From positions 28,455 to 92,454 of the forward strand of contig CAIQUS010000084.1 of the NCBI GenBank assembly GCA_903875045.1: a stretch of DNA of 64,000 bases, read 5' to 3'. Below the pieces are notes generated by a model that did not search any database, was not told the DNA's origin, and worked only from the letters and a program-made list of their open reading frames with translations. Positions 45,247 to 54,617 of this stretch are shown one piece after another. Source of the DNA: an uncultured Bacteroidales bacterium. GTDB lineage: Bacteria > Bacteroidota > Bacteroidia > Bacteroidales > FEN-979. Position 1 is the first letter of the stretch. Each line of letters opens with the position of its first letter. The position numbers and the translations under genes were made by a program.

Positions 45247-45259
45247 TGGTTAATCAGGC

Positions 45260-46570
45260 ATGATAAAAATTCTCCGGAACCGATCCGATTTTATTAAAAA
45301 CTCATTTAAACTTGTTGCCGGTACTGCTATTGCACAAGCCATCTCTTTTTTGGTATCTCCTGTCGTTACCCGACTTTACACCCCTGCCGATTTCGGCATC
45401 TACACTTTTCTGATTTCCATTGTAGGAGGGTTTGGTTTGATTGGCACACTTCGTTACGAAATGGCCATTGTTTTACCAAAAGAGGATAAGAAAGCAGTTA
45501 ACATCGTCTTTTTATCATTGGGGATTGCCTTGCTGATGTGTATGGGAATTGCGATTGGCGTTTTCGTTTTGAATACCTGGTTTCAAACGGAACCTTCTTA
45601 TAAAACCTGGCTTTACGCCATTCCTTTCATGGTATTGTTGCTTGCCTCCGGTAATGTGTTCCAGAATTGGTTTAACCGAAAAAAGGAATATAAAACACTG
45701 GCACTGTCGAAAGTGGTCACATCCATCGGGAATAATGCAGTGACGCTTTACATGGGCTTTATTGGTATCGGTGTATGGGGTTTGCTGCTTGGAAATTTCA
45801 CAGGTCTCCTCTTATTCAACCTGCTCTTCGTATTTTTGATTGCCAGGAGATACCATTGGCATTTCCGTGATTACGATCGTTCGTCGCAAAAGCACCTTGC
45901 AGGTCAGTACAAAGACCTTCCGTTGGCCAATACCCCGCAGATGCTCGTCGAACTTGTTCAGATATATGGGATTGTTTTCCTTCTGCAGGTTTATTTTTCT
46001 TCTGAAACCCTTGGCTGGTATTCGCTGTCGCAACGGTTGCTTCAGGCACCGATGTGGTTGATCGGGACTTCGATCTGCCAGATTTATTACAAGGATGCCT
46101 CAGAGAGATTCGCCATCGATGGAGATATTACAGAACTGCTCAAAAAAACAATTAAGATGGCAACCATGGTGGCCTTGCCGGTTTTGATCGCGCTGTTAAC
46201 TATCGGACCATGGCTGATTGGCCTGGTTTTCGGGGCTTCCTGGAAAATGTCCGGGGAAATTGCGAGAATCCTGGCACCCTGGTTTTTTTTCGATTTCATA
46301 AGATATTCCATTTCCCAAACACCTCTGGTTATCGGAAAGACCAGGAGTATGTTCTATATTTCAATGATCGGTGCATTGTTAATGATCATTGCTGTATCAA
46401 CAGGTGGTTTGATATTAAAGGATTCAACGCAAAGTTTTATTCTTATGTCGGCCATGCTGAGTTTTTATTCATTCGGCGTTATCTGGTGGATCATTGCCTC
46501 AGTAAAAAAAGCCAGTTCAGAACACAAACCCACAAACAATGCCCGACAATCGTCATTCACCGGAAATTGA
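45260..46570 (+). CDS. Polysaccharide flippase (Wzx/MATE-like)
   Basis: A 436-residue integral membrane protein with about twelve to fourteen hydrophobic segments. It begins with SFKLVAGTAIAQAISFLVSPVVTRLYTP, the typical N-terminus of Wzx/MurJ-like oligosaccharide flippases, with DFGIYTF following. It moves lipid-linked sugar units across the inner membrane for O-antigen, capsule or exopolysaccharide. Two glycosyltransferase genes follow (31 bp overlap, then 3 bp), so the three form a surface-glycan cluster. Confidence 0.9.
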   Translation: MIKILRNRSDFIKNSFKLVAGTAIAQAISFLVSPVVTRLYTPADFGIYTFLISIVGGFGLIGTLRYEMAIVLPKEDKKAVNIVFLSLGIALLMCMGIAIGVFVLNTWFQTEPSYKTWLYAIPFMVLLLASGNVFQNWFNRKKEYKTLALSKVVTSIGNNAVTLYMGFIGIGVWGLLLGNFTGLLLFNLLFVFLIARRYHWHFRDYDRSSQKHLAGQYKDLPLANTPQMLVELVQIYGIVFLLQVYFSSETLGWYSLSQRLLQAPMWLIGTSICQIYYKDASERFAIDGDITELLKKTIKMATMVALPVLIALLTIGPWLIGLVFGASWKMSGEIARILAPWFFFDFIRYSISQTPLVIGKTRSMFYISMIGALLMIIAVSTGGLILKDSTQSFILMSAMLSFYSFGVIWWIIASVKKASSEHKPTNNARQSSFTGN

Positions 46571-47384
46571 TGTAAGTATCATTCTTGTCAACTACAATTC
46601 TGGCGAACTGCTGAAGAATTGCATTGAAAGTTTGCAGTCGAACCTTGAAATAAAATCCGAAATTATTGTTTACGATAATGCGTCCTCAGATACCTCCATT
46701 TCCATCCTTGAGGGTATGCTGCAGGAACCTGCTGAGTTAAAGATCATCAGGGGAAAAGAAAACCTTGGATTTGCAAAAGCCAACCATGCGGCTGTTCAAT
46801 ATGCCAAAGGAAAATATTACCACTTTCTAAACCCGGATATGCTGATAAATCGTGCATTGAATGCAGATTACCGCGCTATGATTGCTCATACTGCACCGGA
46901 GATCTGGGTAACCCGCCTGACTGATGCGGACGGAATTTTACAGAAAAACAAACACGTAATTGCCAGGTTGGGCAACATTATCCGGTTTTTGTTGCGATCA
47001 GAAAACGTTGCATACTGGAACATAGGTGCAAGCATCATCATTCACCGGGATGCCTACCAAAGGATGGGCGGGTGGCCAGCCGATTATTTCATGTATGCTG
47101 AAGACATTGACTTTTTTTGGACGGCATACAAACACAACATCCCGGTTAATTATCTCAGCACTTCATTGATACACATCGGCAAGGGCATTACCCATAAAAT
47201 CTGGAACGATGAGCAGCGCGCCACTATCATCGAAAAGTCGTTCAGGACATTTTATCGTAAATACCACGCTGGCTGGGAGTACCTGATCATTCGTCCGGTT
47301 CAGTTAGGATATATGCTCTTCAACGAACCATCTTCATTTCCTTTATATGCCAAAGTTTTTTTTAAAAACCTGTTTAAGATATAA
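46539..47384 (+). CDS. Glycosyltransferase family 2
   Basis: A 281-residue GT-A glycosyltransferase. DVSIILVNYNSGELL starts the nucleotide-sugar fold, YDNASSDTS contains the first Asp pair, ENLGFAKANHAA and LNPDMLI hold the donor site (NPD in place of DxD), and YAEDIDFFW is the acid/base region. It resembles rhamnosyltransferase-type GT2 proteins. The start at 46539 overlaps the flippase gene by 32 bp; an ATG further in is not needed. It builds the sugar unit exported by the flippase. Confidence 0.9.
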   Translation: MPDNRHSPEIDVSIILVNYNSGELLKNCIESLQSNLEIKSEIIVYDNASSDTSISILEGMLQEPAELKIIRGKENLGFAKANHAAVQYAKGKYYHFLNPDMLINRALNADYRAMIAHTAPEIWVTRLTDADGILQKNKHVIARLGNIIRFLLRSENVAYWNIGASIIIHRDAYQRMGGWPADYFMYAEDIDFFWTAYKHNIPVNYLSTSLIHIGKGITHKIWNDEQRATIIEKSFRTFYRKYHAGWEYLIIRPVQLGYMLFNEPSSFPLYAKVFFKNLFKI

Positions 47385-47387
47385 CCA

Positions 47388-48491
47388 TTGAAAGTTCTGT
47401 TGTTAGCGGATATCAACTCCATTCACACTCAAAAATGGGCGATTGCACTGAAAAACAGGGGTATTGAGATCGCTGTATTCAGTCTGACCCGATTACAGAA
47501 CTTCAGCCCTGGACTTGAGAACATTTCTATTTTTCACCCCGACAATTTGAACCAGGATATTTCATCTTCAGGATTATGGCAAAAACTCAAGTACTTCACA
47601 GCACTTCCTTCCGTTAAAAAATGCATCAGGAACTTTTCACCAGACATTGTTCATGCACATTATGCGTCAAGTTATGGAATTTTAGGTAGTTTGAGCGGAT
47701 TTCACCCCTATATCCTTTCGGTTTGGGGAAGTGATGTTTATGATTTTCCCAGAAGCTCCATTGTTGCCAGATGGCTGATCAGGTTCAATTTCAGAAAAGC
47801 GGACAGGATTCTTTCAACCAGCCATGTCATGGCAACAGAAACACAAAAGTACACCAATAAAAAAATTGACATCACCCCTTTTGGCATTGACCTGAATACT
47901 TTTCACAGGTTTAAATCAAGGAATACCCAGTCAAATGAGTCGGTAGTCATCGGCACCATCAAAGCACTGGAGGAGAAATATGGTATCGGATATCTGATCG
48001 GAATATTCGCCAGACTGCATGCAAAATACCCCGACCTGACGATGTTTCTTCATATTGTGGGAGGCGGAAGTCTGGAACATCAACTTAAAGAGCAAGCCCA
48101 ATCGCTGGGGATTGGCCATCTTGTTGCTTTTCTCGGGAAAATTCCGCATGAAAAGGTTCCGTCATATCTGAATTTATTTGATATTTATGCTGCATTATCC
48201 ATCAGTGACAGTGAAAGTTTCGGTGTTGCCGTTATTGAAGCATCTGCTTGTGAACTGCCTGTTGTGGTAACGAATATTGGCGGATTGAAGGAGGTTGTGG
48301 AGGATCAGGTGACAGGGTTTCTGGTGCCACCAAAAGACATAGAAAAAAGTGTGGAGTCATTTGAAAAGCTTATATTCAGCAAGCAAATCAGAATGGAGAT
48401 GGGCTTTAACGGTAGAGAAAGAATAAAAAAATTATACAATTGGGATGACAATGTTGAGGAGATGATAAAAATCTATCAACATTTTTTTTAA
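47388..48491 (+). CDS. Glycosyltransferase family 4
   Basis: A 367-residue GT-B glycosyltransferase. The N-terminal domain has VLLLADINSIHTQKWA, IVHAHYASSYGILG and LSVWGSDVYDF; the C-terminal domain has TPFGIDLNTF, VGGGSLEHQLKEQ and the donor-binding SDSESFGVAVIEASAC. The start is TTG at 47388 (no ATG is close). It ends the polysaccharide cluster 19 bp before the tRNA gene, whose promoter element overlaps this gene's stop codon. Confidence 0.9.
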   Translation: MKVLLLADINSIHTQKWAIALKNRGIEIAVFSLTRLQNFSPGLENISIFHPDNLNQDISSSGLWQKLKYFTALPSVKKCIRNFSPDIVHAHYASSYGILGSLSGFHPYILSVWGSDVYDFPRSSIVARWLIRFNFRKADRILSTSHVMATETQKYTNKKIDITPFGIDLNTFHRFKSRNTQSNESVVIGTIKALEEKYGIGYLIGIFARLHAKYPDLTMFLHIVGGGSLEHQLKEQAQSLGIGHLVAFLGKIPHEKVPSYLNLFDIYAALSISDSESFGVAVIEASACELPVVVTNIGGLKEVVEDQVTGFLVPPKDIEKSVESFEKLIFSKQIRMEMGFNGRERIKKLYNWDDNVEEMIKIYQHFF

Positions 48492-48496
48492 CTTTG
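48489..48496 (+). promoter_or_regulatory. -7 element of the tRNA gene
   Basis: TAACTTTG, TAnnTTTG type, 14 bp before the tRNA 5' end. It overlaps the stop codon of the upstream glycosyltransferase gene. No -33 element at the right distance. Confidence 0.5.
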
Positions 48497-48510
48497 CACC
48501 CTCAAATTCA

Positions 48511-48587
48511 GGCGGGGTAGCTCAGTTGGTTAGAGCGTCGGATTCATAACCCGGAGGTCTCGAGTTCAAATCTCGATCCCGCTACCA
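48511..48587 (+). tRNA. tRNA with anticodon CAU (elongator Met, or Ile2)
   Basis: A 77-base cloverleaf with encoded CCA. The acceptor stem GGCGGGG pairs with TCCCGCT (G-U at both ends), the D arm GCTC...GAGC and the T arm TCGAG-TTCAAAT-CTCGA are regular, and the anticodon loop is TTCATAA. The anticodon stem has an A-C opposition at 31-39, while the rest pairs. The sequence resembles Bacteroidota elongator tRNA-Met; the lysidine-modified Ile2 tRNA also has CAU and cannot be fully excluded. Confidence 0.95.
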
Positions 48588-48912
48588 GAAGGAAATAGCG
48601 AAATGGTGAAAACTGTTTCGCCATTTCACATTTAGCAGGTTAATTCAAGCTTTTTAGCCGTATTCTTTATGCTGGCATTTCACGATGAAAAATCGTTACA
48701 CTCTTGTGACAAAAACTGCGACAAAACCACCCAAAAAGCAATACAAAAAAGGACCTTATAATTCCAAACTAACTGAATAACAGATGTTAGGATTTTTATC
48801 TGTAGGCTCGTTCCCGCTATAATGTATTATCAAGCATCACATCGACAAGCTATTATCTATAGGGTCGGAAAAATTTCCGACAAATTTTACATGCAAATTT
48901 CCTGATTATGAC
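48588..48912. other. Intergenic region downstream of the tRNA
   Basis: No clear gene. A 31-codon open frame (48685-48780, starting MKNRYTLVTKT and ending in a Lys-rich stretch) has no recognisable family. A short palindrome, GTCGGAAA-AA-TTTCCGAC (48864-48881), could end a transcript. The stretch next to a tRNA 3' end would be a natural integration site, but no integrase and no repeat of the tRNA end were found. Confidence 0.4.
48600..48627 (+). terminator. Perfect 12-bp hairpin after the tRNA
   Basis: GAAATGGTGAAA and GTTTCGCCATTTC-type arms form a 12-bp stem (one G-U) with loop ACTG, 12 bp beyond the tRNA end. It is followed by ACATTTAG rather than a T-run, so it may be a tRNA transcript end or processing signal. 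Confidence 0.45.
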
Positions 48913-49041
48913 TTAAAACAACTCCATCATTGCGCCGTTGATATAATTAGTATCATTGTCCACGGCATTGTGTTTACCATATTCCATTCCGGTGCGCCTA
49001 TAAAGCATGGCAAGATGATTTTGTGAAGCGACATTAACTGC
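48913..49041 (-). pseudogene. C-terminal gene fragment, family unknown
   Basis: On the minus strand an open frame of about 43 codons ends in TAA at 48913-48915. It reads protein-like (SQNHLAMLYRRTGM, then HNAVDNDTNYINGAMMELF). The frame continues upstream for a few codons through a hydrophobic run but lacks a start codon. It lies back to back with the 5'-truncated HxlR gene, so both probably lost their N-terminal ends in one deletion. I cannot name the family. Confidence 0.45.
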
Positions 49042-49187
49042 AAGTATTATTATAATGAGCTCTGTTGTGAAAGGTTTTTTTCATATTTATTTGGAATTTG
49101 CCGATTGTGGTTGCAAATTTGCAATCAATAATCTATAAAGTCAATAACTAACCCAAAGTGAAGTAATCTAACAAAAAGTGAAGATTA

Positions 49188-49520
49188 TTGCTACTAAGAT
49201 TTGGCGAATTGAACAAGAAGATGCCGAGATGTTCCCTTAAAATTTTCAACGCGGATTTGAAAGACCTTGAACAAGAAGGGGTGATTAACCGGAAGGTGTT
49301 TGCTGAAGTCCCGCCCAAAGTCGAATACTCGCTCACCGATTATGGTAAAACCCTGCTGCCGGTCATCATGGTTCTCCGGCAATGGTGTGCGAAACGGTTG
49401 CTTGATTTTCCTGAGTTGATGAAAGATAATGAGGAGTTGCAGCATTTTATGAAAGTAAGTACTAAAACGGAAGATTTATCTTTTCTGAGTGACTTTAATA
49501 ACCGCCACATCATTTCATGA
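49188..49520 (+). pseudogene. HxlR-type regulator, 5'-truncated
   Basis: The 110 codons begin exactly at LLRFGELNKKMPRCSLKIFNADL, the middle of an HxlR winged-helix domain; DLEQEGVINRKVFAEVPPKVEYSLTDYGKTL is the characteristic wing region. About 35 N-terminal residues, including the first helices, are missing and an in-frame TGA lies at 49179-49181. The only start would be TTG at 49188. Full HxlR proteins bind DNA as dimers through this domain, so the product is unlikely to work. Its stop overlaps the next gene's ATG by 4 bp. Confidence 0.75.
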
Positions 49521-51940
49521 GAAAGGTCGTTGTCATTTTGGTATGCTTGTTTTTCTCTGCTTTTCTAAGTTTAGGCGGCAAATATATAGTCTCGAATACA
49601 CTGAATGCCGGATCCGGATCGCTTCGAGATGCCATCCAACAGGTTATCCTGACCTCCTCTTCAGATACCATAATGTTTAATGTTCCTTTAACCGATCCAG
49701 GCTTTTTGAACGGTGTATTTACAATACAATTATCTGAAGCTTTACCGGCCATCATAAATGGCCCGGTTTACATTTACGGCAGTTCACAGACCATATTTAC
49801 CGGGAATACCAATCCGGCAGGTCCTGAAATACATATTTCTGCGGCAGATACACTGACTTACGGGCTATGCCTGTATTCATGGCAGAACCGGATCGAAGGT
49901 CTGTGTATCACAGGCTTTGAGACAGGAATCATTATTTATGGTGAATTTGCCCAGAACAATTTTGTCACTAACTGTTATTTAGGCGCCGATCCTTCAGGGA
50001 AATACCGTAATCCCAACACCACGGGCATTTATCTTTCCAAAGCAAAAAACACAATCATTGAAAACAACCTGATCTCCGGAAACACGGATGCGGCCATCGT
50101 TTTGAATGGGAAAGGCACTGCAAATAACCTGATCAGAGGTAATAAAATAGGGGTAGATTCCTCCGGCAAGCAGATTCTTTTTAACAACAAAGGGATTGTC
50201 ATGAAGAGTCTGGCAAATGGTAATGTTATTGGTGGTAGCGCATTAAGTGACAGGAACATCATTTCAGGCAACCTGGAGATCGGAATTTATATAGAAGCCT
50301 GTGACAGCAACCTGGTAATCGGGAACCTGATCGGAACAGATATTACCGGAAAAAACAAGGTGTCATCAGGGGATACCCTGATTCAGGGCAACGGAATCGA
50401 ATTCAATACTGTTGCCAGCCATAACCGTTTGGGTGGATCCAATTCCGGTGAACGAAATGTTATTTCAGGCAACAAGGTATATGGCGTAGTCTATTATGGA
50501 AATTGCAACAACAATACAACCCAAGGTAATTTCATAGGTACAGACATTTCCGGAACCATTCCATTGGCCAATGCAACCGGTGTGTGCCTTGATTGCGGCT
50601 CCAATCACAACCTCATTCTTGGAAACCTTATTTCAGGTAACCAGAACTACGGGATCTTTTTTGTTACCCGGGCAACTTCATTCAATACCTGCTCCGGAAA
50701 TACTATTGGTTTGAATATTATGGGTACGGATACGGTACCAAATGAGATCGGCCTGGTAATAGGAACCGGTTCTTCAGACAATCTTATTGGTGGTGAAACC
50801 GCAGAAGAGAGGAATACAATTTCAGGGAACAGGCAGAGCGGGATTATGGTTACAAATCACCTGACCGTAAATAACATGATCAAAGGCAATTTTATCGGAA
50901 CAGATCTGGGCGGGAATAGTGGCCTCGGGAATAAATATGGCATCATGATGACGACCTTTTCCAGCCATACAACCATTGAAAAGAACCTGATCTCAGGAAA
51001 CCATCGCGATGGAGTGATTCTTTATGAACATGCAGACAGTAATGTAATTGCAACCAATTCAATCGGTACAACCTTTTCGGGCGATTTCCTGGGAAATGGT
51101 GGTAACGGCATCGTGATCTATCAGGGATCCTGTAATAACAGGATCGGGGGTGTCGGGAACGAAAACACAATTGCAAAAAATGCTGAGAATGGAATTCTGG
51201 TCATTGACAATGGGTCCTTTAATAACAGAATCTCTGCCAACTCAATTTTCCGCAACGGTCAAGCCGGCATTGAACTGATGCCGCAGGGGGTAAACCCTAT
51301 CGATACCCTTTTGAACAAGGTCGGTCCGAATAAGTGTATGAATTATCCGGTAATCCAACAGGCATTGTTCGGCGCAGGATTAAATTACACCGGCATATCC
51401 GGTACGATATGCAGCAGGCATCCGGAAAAATCTGTGATCGAACTTTTCAAAGCAACACCTGATTCCAATGATTTTGGAGAAGGTGCGGAATTTCTTGGTA
51501 TGGCGACACCTGATCCATCAGGAAACTGGTCAGTATCACTTCCTGGTCTCAACACCTCTGATATTATAACATCCACAGCTACCGATGAAAATGGGAACAC
51601 CTCCGAGTTTTCGAAAAATGTTTCCGTGGCTACCGGCATTAATGAAGGAAAGGCAATTATTGGGTCATTGCAGATTTTTCCTAACCCGGTAAAGGGTTGT
51701 TGCACAATATCATTTGAATTGGCTGAACGCCGTCAAATGGATTGGATGATTTGTACAATCAGCGGAGATGAAATTATATCAGGACAAGCCATTTCATCCG
51801 GAAAGTTTTCGTACCAATGGTGCGGGCAGACCATGAATGGAATCAATTCAAGTGATGGAATTTATCTTTTTGTTCTGAAGGAGAAGGGAAAAACCATCGC
51901 ATCAGGAAAGATACTTTTTTATCCGGATTCAAGAAAATGA
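49517..51940 (+). CDS. Secreted parallel beta-helix protein with T9SS sorting domain (copy 1)
   Basis: An 807-residue secreted protein. A signal peptide (VVVILVCLFFSAFLSLG) is followed by SNTLNAGSGSLRDAI, the typical opening of Bacteroidota/cyanobacterial beta-helix proteins. Residues about 110-600 are many imperfect repeats of the kind NxIGG...RNxISGN...GIxI...NxIxGNxIGTD, which form a right-handed parallel beta-helix. The last 80 residues (LQIFPNPVKGCCTISFEL ... KILFYP) are a T9SS sorting domain. It is probably a cell-surface or released carbohydrate-binding protein or lyase, but no active site can be assigned. Its paralogue overlaps by 4 bp. Confidence 0.88.
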   Translation: MRKVVVILVCLFFSAFLSLGGKYIVSNTLNAGSGSLRDAIQQVILTSSSDTIMFNVPLTDPGFLNGVFTIQLSEALPAIINGPVYIYGSSQTIFTGNTNPAGPEIHISAADTLTYGLCLYSWQNRIEGLCITGFETGIIIYGEFAQNNFVTNCYLGADPSGKYRNPNTTGIYLSKAKNTIIENNLISGNTDAAIVLNGKGTANNLIRGNKIGVDSSGKQILFNNKGIVMKSLANGNVIGGSALSDRNIISGNLEIGIYIEACDSNLVIGNLIGTDITGKNKVSSGDTLIQGNGIEFNTVASHNRLGGSNSGERNVISGNKVYGVVYYGNCNNNTTQGNFIGTDISGTIPLANATGVCLDCGSNHNLILGNLISGNQNYGIFFVTRATSFNTCSGNTIGLNIMGTDTVPNEIGLVIGTGSSDNLIGGETAEERNTISGNRQSGIMVTNHLTVNNMIKGNFIGTDLGGNSGLGNKYGIMMTTFSSHTTIEKNLISGNHRDGVILYEHADSNVIATNSIGTTFSGDFLGNGGNGIVIYQGSCNNRIGGVGNENTIAKNAENGILVIDNGSFNNRISANSIFRNGQAGIELMPQGVNPIDTLLNKVGPNKCMNYPVIQQALFGAGLNYTGISGTICSRHPEKSVIELFKATPDSNDFGEGAEFLGMATPDPSGNWSVSLPGLNTSDIITSTATDENGNTSEFSKNVSVATGINEGKAIIGSLQIFPNPVKGCCTISFELAERRQMDWMICTISGDEIISGQAISSGKFSYQWCGQTMNGINSSDGIYLFVLKEKGKTIASGKILFYPDSRK

Positions 51941-54000
51941 AATACAGGCTCCTGATCATATTGTCTCTCTTTGTTGTCCAATCATTTGGAAAAAAGTTTG
52001 TTGTCATTAATTCGAACAATGCAGGTGCAGGATCATTCAGAGCAGCCATTGATTCGTGCAATAACATTACAAACACCACAGATACCATAAATTTCAACAT
52101 TCCTCTTTCCGATCCCGGATTTAATCCTTCCTATGGTATCTGGATCATTCATCCTTCCGAATCCTTGCCATCCCTGATTGCTGGGGATGTCTTGGTTGAT
52201 GGCACTTCTCAGACAATAAATCAGGGAAACCGTAATATTTACGGGCCGGAAATCATGTTGAGCGGAAATAAAAACACGGTTGAAACCGGGATGTCCATTA
52301 TCAATGCATCCGGGATCACTATCCAGGGATTGATCATAGGTGAATTCCTGTACGGGATTCAGGTTTCGGGTCAGAATGCCACCGATAACTACATTTCTGG
52401 AAATTTTATCGGAACCAATTACGATGGCACAGCTAGCGCCGGGAATTATAATGCAATCGAGATCCTGAGCGGTGCCAATGACAACCATATCGGAGGCAAT
52501 GATTCGCTATCAAGAAACCTGATTGGTGGCAATCTGTATGCAGGAATCCGTATCAGCGATGCAAATAATAACACAGTCACCGGGAATTATGTTGGTATTT
52601 CCCTTGACGGAAAATCACCCTTGCCGAATTATGACGGAATTACAATTGAAGGATATTCTCATGGTAACAAGATCGGCGGAATGGATAGTGGGGAACGCAA
52701 TGTTTGTTCCGGGAATGTGGCGTATGGAATTGATATTTTCGGAGCAGGATGCTTTGCCAATGAGATCAGGGGTAATTATCTCGGAACGGATTGCTCAGGT
52801 TCTTATGCAGTGCCTAACACCTATGGCATCCTGTTCGATGACAGGTCCAATCATAACCTTGTTTCCGGCAACCTTATCTCGGGCAATACAGCATTTGGTG
52901 CATATTTTTATAACAACGGCACCAATACCAACACTTTAACAGGAAACCTGATCGGAACAAATGCTGAAGGTATCGCTGCCATACCGAACGAAACAGGTGT
53001 GCATATCGACGGAGCCTCTTTTGGAAACATTATTGACAGTAACCTGATTTCCGGAAACAGTGCAAATGGTATCACTGTTTTTGCCTCATACACAGATATC
53101 AATATAATCACCCGCAACAGGATTGGAACTGACATCACCGGCATACAGCCACTTGGAAACCGTGAGGATGGTATCCGGATTTCCCAGGGCCCAAAATACA
53201 ACCTTATCGGGGGAACTCAATTAACCGCCAATACAATTGCCTTTAACGGGAAAAACGGGGTTGCGGTTGAATCTGATTTATCTGACTATAATCGTATTTC
53301 GTGCAACTCAATTTATAAAAACGGGAATCTTGGCATTGATTTGTACCCCGAAGGAATCACTTTAAATCATCCAGATAATGACGGAACCGGCCCCAATGAC
53401 AATCAGAATTATCCAGTTATTCTTTCCAAAACAATGATTTCTCCCGGCCAATATTTTATCTCCGGATATCTTGATTCACCAACGCAGCCAAACCAGTTCC
53501 TGGTAGAAATTTATATTGCCGATTTCAATGACGCAGGCATAGCACAGGGGAAAACATATCTGGGAACGGTTTACCATATAACCAATGGTTACTGGAGTGA
53601 TACGCTTTCATTTTCAGCGACTGATTCAATCATTGCTACCGCTACTAAACCAGTCAATTATCCTGGGAATTCTCTTTTTTTATATGGAAACACCTCTGAA
53701 TTCACCCCGATGCTCCGAAATAACGCATCGGTTGAGGCTATTACTGTTGATCACTCTTTTATTTATCCAAACCCTTCACATGCCGGTGAAAGTATACATT
53801 TTGCCCTGAGCGGGAACAGGAAATATTCCATCGAAATCATGGATCCTCTCGGCAGGGTGATCCTTCAAAAAATCCCACTGTTAAATGGTATGCTTGAATT
53901 GTCTGGAAATCGATTTAAACAAGGATTTTATTATTGCATATTAAAGACGGATACAGATATAAATCCGTGGGTTACCAAACTGTTTGTTCTGGATCCCTGA
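51937..54000 (+). CDS. Secreted parallel beta-helix protein with T9SS sorting domain (copy 2)
   Basis: A 687-residue paralogue of the preceding gene, joined to it by an ATGA overlap. It has a signal peptide (YRLLIILSLFVVQSFG), VVINSNNAGAGSFRAAI, the same NxIGG / RNxxSGN / GNxIGTD repeat set, and a C-terminal T9SS domain (FIYPNPSHAGESIHFALSG ... KLFVLDP). It is shorter by about 120 residues because fewer coils are present. The pair must be co-transcribed and likely co-secreted; whether they interact is unknown. Confidence 0.88.
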   Translation: MKYRLLIILSLFVVQSFGKKFVVINSNNAGAGSFRAAIDSCNNITNTTDTINFNIPLSDPGFNPSYGIWIIHPSESLPSLIAGDVLVDGTSQTINQGNRNIYGPEIMLSGNKNTVETGMSIINASGITIQGLIIGEFLYGIQVSGQNATDNYISGNFIGTNYDGTASAGNYNAIEILSGANDNHIGGNDSLSRNLIGGNLYAGIRISDANNNTVTGNYVGISLDGKSPLPNYDGITIEGYSHGNKIGGMDSGERNVCSGNVAYGIDIFGAGCFANEIRGNYLGTDCSGSYAVPNTYGILFDDRSNHNLVSGNLISGNTAFGAYFYNNGTNTNTLTGNLIGTNAEGIAAIPNETGVHIDGASFGNIIDSNLISGNSANGITVFASYTDINIITRNRIGTDITGIQPLGNREDGIRISQGPKYNLIGGTQLTANTIAFNGKNGVAVESDLSDYNRISCNSIYKNGNLGIDLYPEGITLNHPDNDGTGPNDNQNYPVILSKTMISPGQYFISGYLDSPTQPNQFLVEIYIADFNDAGIAQGKTYLGTVYHITNGYWSDTLSFSATDSIIATATKPVNYPGNSLFLYGNTSEFTPMLRNNASVEAITVDHSFIYPNPSHAGESIHFALSGNRKYSIEIMDPLGRVILQKIPLLNGMLELSGNRFKQGFYYCILKTDTDINPWVTKLFVLDP

Positions 54001-54617
54001 AATGCATCTGACCCAGGTGGCCATCACACGTGGAAATGGTCTTCATACAACCTTTTTAATCACTCATGAAAAACATGCCGATGATGGTTTTCACATAATT
54101 TCGATGTAGTTGGATTTCATAAACAGGGATTCCACCCGAACATTCTGCTGAACATGGTCGACCAGATGAGGCTGTTGTGAAGCAGCCTGGTGCTGAAAAG
54201 CTTTTCAAAGTACTTTTAACAAAGCAGGGTAATCCTGGTAAGGAAAATGAAGTTAGTCGATTATTTTCAGACTTAACATAGAAGCATAGTGTATCAGTAA
54301 TAAATTGAAACTATTGTAAAACAGGAACAGAATTGTGCATTAAAACTGGCGGTGGGTAATCAGGATCTCTGTTTTCCCCGGAAATACAATTTATTTAAAC
54401 TTTACCCAAATCACGGTTTAGATTTTCTTGAATTTCTTCTTTATTTATCCGCAAAATTATAAATGATGCTTTTATTAATTATTTTTGGCAAATTCTAAAA
54501 TATAAACTGGGTGCAATCAAATGCTTAGCATATTGCTTTTCAAGTGCTTGAACGAATAGCTTTTGCCTTTTCGGTTTTTTTGAATGGAAAGGTTAGATAA
54601 GATAAGGAGAATTAAAA
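54001..54617. other. Intergenic region with gene debris
   Basis: 617 bp without an intact gene. A 35-codon open frame at 54002-54109 (MHLTQVAITRGN...) and a 52-codon open stretch at 54123-54281 look protein-like but have no start or no family. The remaining part (54290-54600) is AT-rich and holds nothing I recognise. It appears to be the remains of one or more genes. Confidence 0.45.
54123..54281 (+). pseudogene. Gene fragment, family unknown
   Basis: A 52-codon open stretch between two stops, ending in TAG at 54279-54281. It reads protein-like (PDEAVVKQPGAEKLFKVLLT then KQGNPGKENEVSRLFSDL) with amphipathic helix character and codon use like the neighbours, but has no start codon. It is probably the 3' end of a gene whose 5' part was lost. 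Confidence 0.35.

Noticed and set aside
48511..48587. tRNA as an attachment site of a genomic island
   Set aside because: Position and the accessory character downstream fit, but no repeat of the tRNA 3' end and no integrase are in the window, so it is not claimed as att.
48685..48780. 31-codon open frame after the tRNA, possibly an integrase N-terminus
   Set aside because: No integrase motif, no direct repeat of the tRNA 3' end and no downstream integrase gene; Lys-rich sequence can arise by chance in AT-rich DNA.
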